From Kryptolebias marmoratus (taxonomy: Eukaryota > Chordata > Actinopteri > Cyprinodontiformes > Rivulidae), in assembly GCF_001649575.2 (NCBI RefSeq), contig NC_051433.1, forward strand, positions 15,001,044-15,065,043: 64,000 nt of DNA, in the 5' to 3' direction. The position numbers and the translations under genes were made by a program. How positions within the stretch are numbered: the stretch's first letter is position 1; each line of letters starts with the position of its first letter. Positions 12,701-24,668 of this stretch are shown piece after piece. Under the pieces are notes generated by a model that saw only the letters and a program-made list of their open reading frames with translations, was not told the DNA's origin and did no database searches.

Positions 12701-15700
12701 TTGTTTTCAGGTCATTGTCCGTTTGCACTCTCAGGCAGAATTGAACCATTTTCATTGTATTTGTTTGAACCTAATAAGACAGAGTGTCCCTTTCCAGCCA
12801 GTTGTTCCTGTCTGTGTCTCTTCATCCCGCTTCCTCCATGTGTTTTACAGATGCTGCTGAGTGCTTCACATCTCCAAACTTTTGTTTTCCCCCGTCACTC
12901 CGGTTCAGGTTAAACTGAGTTTAATGTGTCCCAAAATTACAATGTCTCAACTCTGGCTTTTGATTTGAACCGTGTTCCTTTTTTTTTTTGGAGGCTTATA
13001 GATGCTCTGCAGCATTTAGTGAGTCCTTTGTTTTGGCGTTTGGGAAACCTTCTCTGCGTTGCATTATGACACACCTGAAGAGTGATATTTAGGATGTTGT
13101 GAAGTGGTTTATTTCATTCAGACTGAGAGCTCTGCTGAGTCACAGCAACAACTTTCAATTTTCATAAAACATTTTAGCTGCTTAAAGGAAATAAGCTTCT
13201 GAGTCATTTTAGTTACTTATTCACCAACTATGGAAACCCATTTATGTCACCTTGATTTTAACAAATCTAAGTCATAATTATGAGATATTATCTCAAAATA
13301 TGACTGCTCATCTCATAAAACATGATACTATCTCATAATTATGAGCTGTTAAGTGATAATTTTGGGATAGTATCTGATAATCATGACTTAGAGGATTTTT
13401 TTTTTCCGTCAGGGTGACAGAAATGGGCTTCCATGCATATCCTTCACTTCTATTTCACGTCTGTGTGATGTTGCTCAATGATAGTGAGGTTTTAATCTTT
13501 AATCCTCAATCAAAGATCAGACCATTGATGAAAAACAAGCTGCATTTTCTTTAAACATTCAACACACAGCTAAGCTTTTCAGACCAAACTTTCACAGATC
13601 ATAAAAGCCGTGTTCTGATGTGACAGTAAAATCTGCCGGATAGTCAACAGCAGAAAAGAAAAGGTTATTTAGTTTTAGGAGGCAACCACACTTCTGTTAA
13701 CATTTTCTAATTCAGTCAGAGACAGAGTGACTACAGTTTTAAACTGATGTCTTAAACTAAAGACCCTTCTTTTAGTTTGAAGTTTGTTGGGCTGCACAAC
13801 ATAGACAAAGATTTCTCAAATGAAGCCTTCTGATCTGTAGATGCTGAAGACCTGAAGACAAATTTAAGACATTCATAGGGACAACTGATGGCTTTATTCT
13901 CAGTCTGTCTTTAGATTAATATAAATAAGGAACAGCTAGAGCAGACAGTCACATCTGGATTACAGTGTGTCCAAGTATGTCTCTGATCCCTGAATCATGG
14001 AAACACAGAAGTCTGTGAATCACCTTCTTGAGATGAAGGTTTATGGATGTTTATGTTATAAAACTTTTGACACCAGCTTTTAAGGCCACAGTTATAGCTT
14101 TTTCTCTTTTTCTTTTGCTATTTTAACTAATATCTTCTTGGCTGAGTTTCTGAGGTCTGACGTATGTAGAAAGTGAATTCCCATGCTGCTTCAGAGGGCA
14201 GCTATAAACACACACACACACACACACACACCCAGACAGCACGTTGTCCTCCCGCTCCGACCTTAAAATCCTCTGTTGTTCCAGTTGTTCAGGGAGAGAT
14301 TACAGAGCATCATCCCTCTGAGCCGGGCCGCTGCGACAAACCCTGAGAGCAGACATGTGAAATGTGAAAATGAAAGCCGTCCTGTGACGACATGTCCCGC
14401 TTTCTCACTTCTGTCCACTAACCCTAACAGAAGAACTTAGGCGATGTTTATGCGTAATGTATAATGTGTAATGTTGTTTTCTATCCATTCGCCACTGATT
14501 AACCACTGAATGTGTATTATTCATCTGTGGATATCTGTTTAAAAGTCTGTCACAATGATCACAAAACTTTATGAAATCAACATTTCTTTGACCCATCTTC
14601 ACCAAAGTGTTCAGACAGTCGCCCACTTGTCAGCTTAGAGATCCTGTTTTTGTTGAAGGTGATGATGGGTTTCGCTAAAATATTTTTATGCTGAATCACG
14701 TTATTAGCCTTGCAAGCTGAAGTTTTAATCAAAGAGTATACTGGAGTATAAGTTAGAGATCAGGCCACACCAAACTTTAGCTCAACGTCTGCACAATTAT
14801 TACTTTTTGAGAGTTTCATTAAATGCCGTCCACCGGTTTTCTGAGTTATTTTGCCAACTTTACAGACAAACAAACACACAGATGCAGGCAGAAACATTAT
14901 CGCCTTTGGCAGCAGAGCAGGGAGAGGTGGAAGAGCCTTTCAGCACCTTACAGCTTTTTCTGGAATGACTTCAACTTTGAATAAACCCCACATCAGCATT
15001 AACGCTTCATGTAATAAATCCTTCTGCTGATTTAGAAATAATGTGTGATGATTTCATCCATCATCACTCACACATTACTACGGCCTGATGATAATCAACT
15101 CTCTTATGTAACCCAACTGCAGGCCTGGGATCAAGTGCTAAATTTAATCATTTTAAGAGCTGATTTATCAACTCTGATCTCAGTTTGGAGAAACAAGAGT
15201 TTATTTCTCACCTCAACAACACTTCCAAAACGAGAAGTTCATGGATCAAAAGATGCTCCAAAATAAAAATCCTTTCACAGTGAATTATTACCTCAGCTTG
15301 ATAAGAATCTGACAGATTTAGTTTTCCTGTTGGACAGAAATCAGCAGCTTTGTGTTCGGAGCTTTATCTATAAACTTGAACTGCAAAGTGAGCTTCCAGC
15401 TAAACAGTGAAACAAAGATTCTTTCATGTAAAAGCACCTTTAATGTGAGACATTTTCTCACCGCGATTCTGAGAGGATCTGAACCAGAAAAATCAAAGTA
15501 TATCGTTTTAACAGACAGAAGCAGGCGTTCATTTTCTCACTCGTGTGTCTGAGACAAGCTCACCAAGGGGGATGGTGCTTTTTATTGTGCAGACAATGTG
15601 AGGAAGCAATTAGATAAACTGGAAAAACACCAAAATACCAAACAAAGTCATATGATTTTCCTTTACCTGACTGTCTGTCTCATGATTTTTACTGTTCAAA

Positions 15701-17996
15701 AGCTACTGACGTCGTAGAGCAAATGAAACCCCTTCGATTTTGTGCAGCACAGAAATGGACATTTAAATCAGACATGAAATGATGCCAGAATATGTTCTTT
15801 GTTAAGAAATTTAAATGCTGAGCCTTCATGAAAAGCTTACACAAAATAACTAGGAAAAAAAGAGGTTATTCTCAGCTGGCTGTCCGTGACACACACACTT
15901 CCCGTGGACGCTGCCTGTCCTCCAGGTGGTGGTCCGGCTGCTGCTTCTTGGAAAAATAATGCATCATGTAACTTGTTTCAAACAATCATAACAAGCTGAG
16001 TCACTCTTCTCAGCAGTGATTATCTCTGAGAGCTGATTTAGAGAAAAGCTCGAAGTAACTCGAGATGAAAACAGTGCAGTAAAGCGGAGGCACACGTGTC
16101 GTTTCAGCAGAGAAAGAAGCTCCCATGTTTGACCTGAGCTTTACTGGGAAAAAAAAAGAGAGAAAGTGTGCGTCTCTTTTTAATATCCTGACACGTCACA
16201 TAAAGCAAGGCTGTTTTTGTTCTTTTTTAAATTGATCAAACCCTTACTTATTCATGAAGTCCCAAGAAATATTTGATAACTGGACATAATGTGGGCTGGC
16301 AGGCTGCTTTATGCTGCGTGTATTTTTAGCTGTTCTGTTAACGTGGATCAAGGGATGACAATCTGTATGGATATTTCTCTGACTGTTCCCCAAATTAAAA
16401 TGTGTTTTTTTGTTTTTATTTCAGATAGTGTGTTCAGAAATTACAGTTTGACATTTATAATCATGGTTATGAGGTTTTATCCTGCACAGTATTAATAAAA
16501 AAGGTTGTGTGAGAAATACTCAAATGCAAACGAGTGGACAAAGTACTGATGCTTAACCTAATTAAATTAAAGTGTTAAAAAAGAGGCTTTCAGTCAATAC
16601 AGATATTCAGATATTTACTGTAAGTGCAATAAATCAGCAGCACTACTTGCTCTACTAATGTTTTTGAAAGTAGAAAGGGTGGACGTGTTTCTCACATGGC
16701 ATCTAGATGCATTTCTGATGATTAATGACATTTGAAGTCATCTTTAAAGACCTGCTGAGAACCTGTTGTTTTATGACGTTCTGATATTTAAATCCTTCTG
16801 CAACATGAGTCGATGCTCTGTGGAAGGAGGGAGACTGAGGAGGCTTTAAGTTTTCAGTGAACATTGATGTTGAGACTTCTCTCTTCTTCTTGTACAGTTT
16901 GTTTTCTCTGCTCTGTGATCTTTGAAAAGGATTTATTTTATTAAAATTTCTACTTCTTAAGTTTTCATTGAGACCCGGGTGTCTCTAATGTGGGTCGCTC
17001 CTCTTGTTGGAGTTTTGTTTTTTAGGGCAGAGGTCAGGCTGGGCGTCCTGTTGAGCCATCTTGTCTAACACTGCTGTCCTCCACAGCTATAGATGCAGAT
17101 TAAATCTGGTGATACACTGGGGTCATTTCCCAGGGGTTGATTGTAAATAAACAGATGTCATTGGTCTGTAAAATGTACAGGATGGAATCACGTGTGATTT
17201 TAAGAACTTTCAAGGACTAAATGACCTAAAAAAAATGATTGTTAGAGGAGAGAGTGTTGTCTACATACCTGAGTGACCCGACAGAGTTTAAAATAATTCA
17301 GCTTTGCCAAGTCTTTAACTTGGCAGAGTTGTTTAAATAGAGGTGGCTTAGCACTAAATGATAGAAGCATTATCAGAATCAGAATTAATGAGGACATTAA
17401 AAATGGTGATTTCAACACGTTAAGTGTTGCTTAAAGTGCTGAAAGAAAAGAGCTTCAGATAGAACTGAGGAAGGTTTGCTCATAGTCATATCAGGACAAG
17501 TGAAAATACAGGTTTTGTTGTTTTTGTAAAGGAAAATTGGATCTATTGAATTAACTAAAACAATGAAATGGAAAGAGACCTTCAGTATTTTATCGGTAGT
17601 GTTGTGTCTTCAATATTCACTGCATTAAACAGTTATTCAAACGGCTGACCCAGTTCTCTTCTTTAAAGCTTCTCATTATGATTACAGCTTACATAAAGCA
17701 GAGTGGTGACCTCTGAAGAGTAAAAAAAAATTAAAAAATGTTGCTCGTGAAAGATTTCACTTCGTTGCAATCAACTAAAGGAAAGCCTATCGCCCGCTGC
17801 TTTTCATGCCAGAGATTTAGACTCAGATCTATGATGAGAAGAGATGGAGTCGCAGCCATTTTGGTCAAACCTTGTAAATAATGATGTTTTGCACAATCTA
17901 ATGTGACATCTTATGAGATGTAATGGCTCTCAGAGAACATATTGAGGATGACTCTCAGCTACTTCTGCTCCAAATTTTAGTTTAGTATCTGTAAAA

Positions 17997-18057
<61 letters not shown>

Positions 18058-19568
18058 CCATTTTTGTTTTGCTTAAAATGTCTAATGATGATTAACTGTG
18101 GTGGCATTTTGAATTGGCTGAACTTCAAAACTTAATCAGCTGTTCAAGTCAATTTTCTGTTCAGGTCTTTGCTTTTTTATCTTAAAGTCATGAGTTTCAG
18201 ATATTGTTCATCCACTGTAGCTCTGACACTTCTTCTTTTGTCCTCCTCTGCACAATACGTTGTCCTGGTCAGGTACATGGTGGTCTTTAAATCTTTGTTT
18301 TTTGTTATATTTTGCCTAAACTCTCTTTAACGATGCAGCACACATTTTGACAGACAGCTGCAGAAAGTTCTTTGTTGAATTTTATTCTTTTCTTGTGAGA
18401 ACAGACCTGAGTTTCTGTGTTTCTGATGCAGGATGAGGCCATAAAGTTACTCCAGTGACTGAAGTTAGAGTTTGGGCCCAGAACAGGAAACTGAACCTCA
18501 GTTTTCTGCAACATTTGACCTTAAAGAATGTTCTCCACAGTTAGCTGCTGTACTTATACCTTTCGTTTCCTCCCTGCCTCCCCGGTTCTCCCCCCTGCAG
18601 CTGAGTCGTACTCCGTGGCGGGCAGTGAAGGCAGCATTGCCCCATCTGTGGGATCTGCCGCCCACCAGGCCTCAGGCAGCACCAGCCCCTGCTCACATTC
18701 CTCATCAGGAGGATCCCGGCACCCTGTCAGCGCCCTGAAGAAATGGCTCACCAATCCCGTCCGGAAGCTGAGCTCTGATCCCAGAAGTGGAGCAGGGAAA
18801 GCCGAGAAGCAGATGTTCCGACCAGATGGAAAGGACCAGTCATCGACTCTCTCCCACAGCGAGACTCAGCAAAGTTCTGTGGAAATGAACAAAAATCACA
18901 TCATCCTGTCTTCTGATCACGATGTCACGGTGAGCCTTTACGGCCCGTACAAAGAGACACTTTACACTGTGTGTGCACTTGACGTTAATGGTGTTTGTTT
19001 GTGGACAGGAGAGGAAAAGTCACACAGATCCTCCTCCTTCACTGCCTTCCCAGCAGAGCGCTTCATGTGACCTCCTGCGAAGCAGAGAATCACAGAGTCT
19101 GGTACTGTCGCACTCTGTTTTACTCTTTTCTTTTTGTTTGCCAACATAAACAGCATCAGGATGCACATTTCAGAGCCTCTCTCTGTCTCAGTCAACAAAT
19201 ACAAAAGAAAATAAATTCTAAACACTCTATTACCGCAGGGTAACAGCCTCAGTGAAAAGTTTTAAAACTCATCTAAAGCTATTTCAGGGCAAAAGAGAAA
19301 AAAAAACAGTGATTAAAAAAAATAAATCATAAATAGCCTTTATGTTATAATCTTGCAGACATGCACAAAAACAGAACAACCCTATAAGACAAAGCTAGTA
19401 TAGTTGAATATTTATGAGAAATAAGAATATTTGAATTTTTGCTGTCAGTGTGACCTCTTTAATTAACTGCAAATAAACATTTATTTGGTACCAAAATATT
19501 CCTCGCTTAAGGTTATTTTAAATAGCAATAGTGAAATTAGATGGATACATTTGCTTTGTTTATCTAAA

Positions 19569-19643
<75 letters not shown>

Positions 19644-22600
19644 GCTTTCTCATTATAAAACTAATCAGTAATGCACAATTCAAAGCTAATAATAAATAAC
19701 TCATTTCCACAATTACACCTTTAACCTGAGAACTACCAGCTTATTTCAGCTGCATTAACATATAAAATATATTTTTTTTAAAGCATCGTCGTGGTGACCA
19801 ACAGGAACTCTTTCCTGCGTGTTTTATGTGCACGCTCGCTCAAACACACTTTTTTCTGTGACTCTCCGCTGCACCGCGCTGACTCTTAAAAGGAGAAGGA
19901 TCACTCATGAGGGTGTCTGTAGATCACATCTGGAAATGATCAGCTCGGTGAGCAGTCTGAGACGGGGTCAGGTTCGGGGGAGGAAGGGGGGGAGCGTTTA
20001 AAAGTCGAAGAAAGGGCCCTGAAGGCAAGGTGAGAAACAGACTCACCTTGGATGTTAGGCAGGGTCGAGTTTCATGACCTTTACAGAAATAATTAAAGGA
20101 CTAACGTTCCTTGAAGGAGGGCGAATAATCTGCTGCCTTTTAGGCCAGAGTTTGAAACTAAAATATCAGCTTTTCTTGAAAAATGATGGAGGTTTAAGCT
20201 TTTTGGTCAAATTTTGAAAATATTGCTGTGCACGTGATATTGCAAGATCTAGCACGATCTATTAGCACTCAATATATGCATTGGGGATAACTCTCAGCTA
20301 CCACTACACCAAATTTTAGCTCAATCTCTAAAGCAATTGACTGAATATAGTCTTTTTTGTGTTTGCTAAGGTCAATTAACCACAGAATCCATCTTGATTC
20401 ATGTAAATGTCTATCCAATAATAACTTTTTGAGAGTTTTAATAAAACTTGTTCACTGGTTAATGAGATGTTTTGCTGACATGACAGATAAACACACACTC
20501 AGACATTATCGCCTGCCTTTTATGGGGACGTGCAATAGGAATAGGAGTTTTTAAAAAGTTAAAGTCATTCTTAACCTATAAAGTGCAACCTTTTATTTGA
20601 GAAATGACTAGGCTCATTTTCAGTCCAAATGATCTTTTAGGACCAAATCCTTCCACAGCAGCTTTACCCTGCCTGCGTCCTCCTGTGTTTTTAAAGCAAC
20701 ACCTCAGTTTTTATGCAGATATGTTATTTTTGTCCTCTTGCTGAGCGTCAGCCATGAATATTCCTAACATTCTCACGTCTGTGATGTAAATATAAATGTA
20801 CGGCCAGCAGCCTGTTTGCTCGAAACGACACCAGAAACAGGAGACGCAGATGTGGTTCTGTCCAAAGATAACAAACCCTTCCAGCAACATGTCTACAGCT
20901 CAGTAATTAAATCATTGTGTGCCTATTTTCATCTTTTCAAATACAGCGAAAATTAAGATTTTTTTGTAAAGAACTAGTCTTTCATAAGACTTTTTGTAAA
21001 GTGATAGAATATTATTGGTAATGTATTCTGTGTAAGTTGCTGATTTGTGCAAAATAAATGGCTAATTATGTCTTCCTGTTAAGATTTACATGAAAAACTG
21101 GAGTAACAAGGCTTCAGCTTGCTGCTCAGACATCAGTGGTTTTCATCTCACAGAACAAGGAAAAACAAAAGCAGTAAACACGGTTTGCAAAATGTTTTCC
21201 CCTGAGTTTCCTTTGGATGTTGAGAAATTACTGTAAAAAGGAAAACTACATTTTTTTGTTTTAGTGTAGCAAACATCTAAGGTTTCTTAAATTCTTACAG
21301 ATGCTACGCAGTGAATGAAAGGCAGAGATTGAATCGAAGATTGAATCCACCTCGGATTGTTTTTGCAGGCAGGACGCCTGGTGGGTTTAGGATGTAAACA
21401 GAAAGAATGAAAGAACAAAAAGAGGACTGACTCTGAAAAACACTAAAAAACAAAACAAAAAAAAACCCCCAACTCAAAACACAATGTTGACCCACTGATT
21501 CTACAGGAGGATTAGAGATCTGGTGCATAAAGAGCAGAGGACAAAATGTGTTGAGACTAAAGTATGTCAAGAGGATTACAGTCAATTTCACATTAGATTG
21601 TTGTGCTTTTAGGTGAGCAGTGGTATTCATTATATAAGCGCTCTCCGTGCCCGGGTCAGTTATCCTGATATCTGTTATATGACCTGACAAACTGTACAGC
21701 TGTCTCATCTGCAGTGCTCAAACAAGTGCTCTCTACTTCTTCCTTAAATAAAACTATCATTCCTTGAAGGAGTGCGTTTCGTCCAACACTTTCCATGCCA
21801 ACGCTTTAAACAAGGATTTTGTCTGGTCTGTTATGGCTCAGAGTACCATCAGAACAGATTTTAGCTCAAAATTCGGAAAATTGTCATAACCATATTTCTG
21901 CTTGCTTATGTCCATTAGCTGCGGCTTTCACTGTAGTGGGTGATAATTAAATATAAACACTTGAACATTCCCAAAAAATGTTGTTAATGTTACCTCCTGC
22001 CCCACACAGAGCGTGACAGTCCTCTGATTCATTTCCCATCACGTGTTAGTGATGTTGGCCTAAGCCTGGACTGCACTGTTTGTGTTTCAGAGTCAGACAT
22101 CTACTGTCAGCATGCCCGGTGAGGAGAAGTGTACGGCGGCCCAGGACTCCAGCAGTCGAATCTCTGCTGCTGTGGAGGCAGAGGAAGAAAGGAACATGGC
22201 CTTGGAGAAGAGTTTGTGAGTACGGAGCTCCGCATGAAAGGAAAACATGCAGCAGAAAGGCCACTGAACCTGTAAACGAGCACTTTACTGAATCAGGAGG
22301 CAGACAGCTTCTCAAGCTTAATTTAAACTCCACGTGAGGCTAGAAAAAAATGTATTTTCTGCAAAAATACAGTCTGCATGTGAAAGCTCAATGAGTTTGC
22401 TACAATTTGCTGAAAAAGCTGAAACTGAGTTGGTAAAGTTAAAAGTAGCAGAACACTAAAAAGGAGCCAAATTCTAGCTAAAAGCTAAAAGAAGTGCAAT
22501 GTAGCTAAGAACTAAGTGCAGTAAAGAGCCAGTTAAAAGTAACAAAACACTAGCTAAAAGCTTAAAGTAGCAAAGCAGTAGATAGAAGCTAAATGTAGTA

Positions 22601-24605
22601 AAACTACTAAAAGTAGCTAAATGCTGTCTGAAAGTAGCTGAATAGTATCTAAAAGCAGCGAAAGGTTAGTTTAAAGTAGCAAAAAGTAACAAAAGTCTAG
22701 TTGAAGGCAGCCGAAGAGTAGCTAAAAGCTAAAAGTAACAAAACGCTAAAACCTAAAAGTAGCATTATAAGACAAAAACAGAGGAAGTAGGCCATGCTGA
22801 AGCAAATTTTTAAAGAGTATATTTTAAAGAGAATTAAAGAGATCTCAATGTATTTCTGTGGGGAAAATATTTGTAAATAAAGTGAAAGAAGTGAAAGAAG
22901 TATAAAAGTTACAAAAGTCTTTGCAACCATCTCCTGAATGAGCACAAAGTTATCAGAAGTAGTTAGACTGCAAAAAGAACAATGTGTCAAATAAAATACA
23001 ATACAGGAAAACAACAGCGTAAATTAGCATTCACACAGTAAGGTCTTCTAAATACTGTCATTAGAAATCACTAATTAAATCACAACTTTAGTAAATGTAT
23101 TCCCACATCTGGGACATCTGGCTGTATATCTACCAAGACGAGAGACACATTCATCAAACCACCACAATTCAGATGCAGTTTTATTTTAACAAAAGTAAAA
23201 ATAAGTTCTGGAAAAACCTGACTGTCTTGTTTCGTAATTCCTTCTCAGATATGTTCTGGCAGAGCTGATAGAGACAGAGCAGCTGTATGTCGAGGATCTC
23301 GGACTCATAGTTCAGGTACGTTTCTCTACAAATGATCCACTTCAGTGAGGAGGCTGAAGGAAACTATCACATTTAGAAGTTCATTGGCTGATCGGTGATG
23401 TGTTTTTGTTTGTAAAGGGCTACATGACCACGATGACTAACCAGGGAGTTCCAGAGGACATGAGAGGGAAGGACAGGATTGTGTTTGGAAACATCCACCA
23501 GATCTACGACTGGCACAAAGAGTGAGCGCCGAGTTCCCGTGATTCTGGGTGTTTCAGGAGCCGATGGCGTCCCTGATGGTTCAGCATGTGTTGTGTTTGT
23601 TTCTCATCTGTGTGAGTGTTTGACTGCTCCTGTCTGACCTCTGCTTTGTGCCACGCAGTTATTTTCTGGGAGAGCTGGAGAAGTGTGTGAACGATCCAGA
23701 CAGCCTGGCTCAGCTCTTCATCAAACACGTGAGTCCTTTATGAGGAGCTTAACCTTCGCCTTGCTGCAGGTTCTCCGTCTGAATGGAGGTTTGTTCAGCC
23801 ACCTCAGCCCCAGCCGGTGCTGCAAAGCTTTGGCCTGCTGCTGTGCAGATGTGTTTTCTTTTTGTGATCAGTTTTCTGGAGGAGCAGCTGTAGAATAAAC
23901 AGATCCTGTAATCACTCTGGTTTAAAAAAAAGCCTGCAATCAGAGTTAAGGACAATCCACAGAGACTGAACTTTGTGTGGAAATAAACTCGATTAGACTC
24001 TCAGAACTCCTTGGAGTTTTCCTCATTTTGCTGTTGCACTCTAAACTTGTGGGAAATGACTTTAAGTCCTTTATGGAGTCGCTAATTAAATGTTGTGAAG
24101 CATCAAAAGACAGCATAAAGTGGGGCGGATAAAGTTTATTGGCACTAAACTACAGAGTAAGTGAGTTTATGTTAATGCAGTACAAAAAGAAAAACAGACT
24201 ATGCAAGAAAAAGAAGTGATTCAGTGCAGTAATCATCCTCTTTATCCCACTTTTATCGGCATGCATGGCTAATTAAGCCACAGCTAATTAAACCTTTTTT
24301 TTCTCAGCTTCTGAAACGCTTTAATTAAGCCAATTTCCTCAACTGGTGATAAAAAACTTGGGTGGGAAACAAGGGCACAAAATTGAGAGGAAACATGGAT
24401 CCCCTTCTGTCTTTTTCACACATACACACACTCACACACACACTCGTACACACTCACACAAGAACACAATTTAGAAGATTTTGATCTTTATCTCCATTAT
24501 ACTTGCAGGAGCGACGTCTTCACATGTACGTAGTTTACTGCCAGAACAAGCCCAAGTCCGAACACATCGTCTCTGAGTACATTGAGACCTACTTTGAGGT
24601 TAGTC

Positions 24606-24668
<63 letters not shown>

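Larger units (their letters stand above)
9856..18600 (+). other. arhgef25: arhgef25 intron 1 (8.7 kb), repeat-rich
   Basis: The donor AGAG/GTACGA follows the palmitoylation-motif exon, and the acceptor CCCTGCAG lies at 18593-18600. The phase-1 codon split (G/CT, Ala) joins FAQRR to [12 protein letters not shown], matching the human junction. The intron holds repeats listed separately (10440, 11240, 11799, 13231, 14660, 17765) and a (CA)n tract at 14208-14232. Between 14.9 and 17.7 kb I see nothing recognisable. No alternative first exon is identified. Confidence 0.85.
19102..22090 (+). other. arhgef25: arhgef25 intron 3 (3.0 kb)
   Basis: The intron lies between exons ending GAATCACAGAGTCTG/GTACTG and starting CAG/AGTCAGACATCT. 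It contains the poly-A/(TA)n tract at 19566-19640 and two family A copies. I recognise nothing in 20541-21760. Confidence 0.8.

Noticed and set aside
22697..23014. 105-codon minus-strand hydrophobic open frame
   Set aside because: It is the T-rich complement of the family B repeat; Leu/Phe/Ser richness follows from composition, not from a membrane protein.
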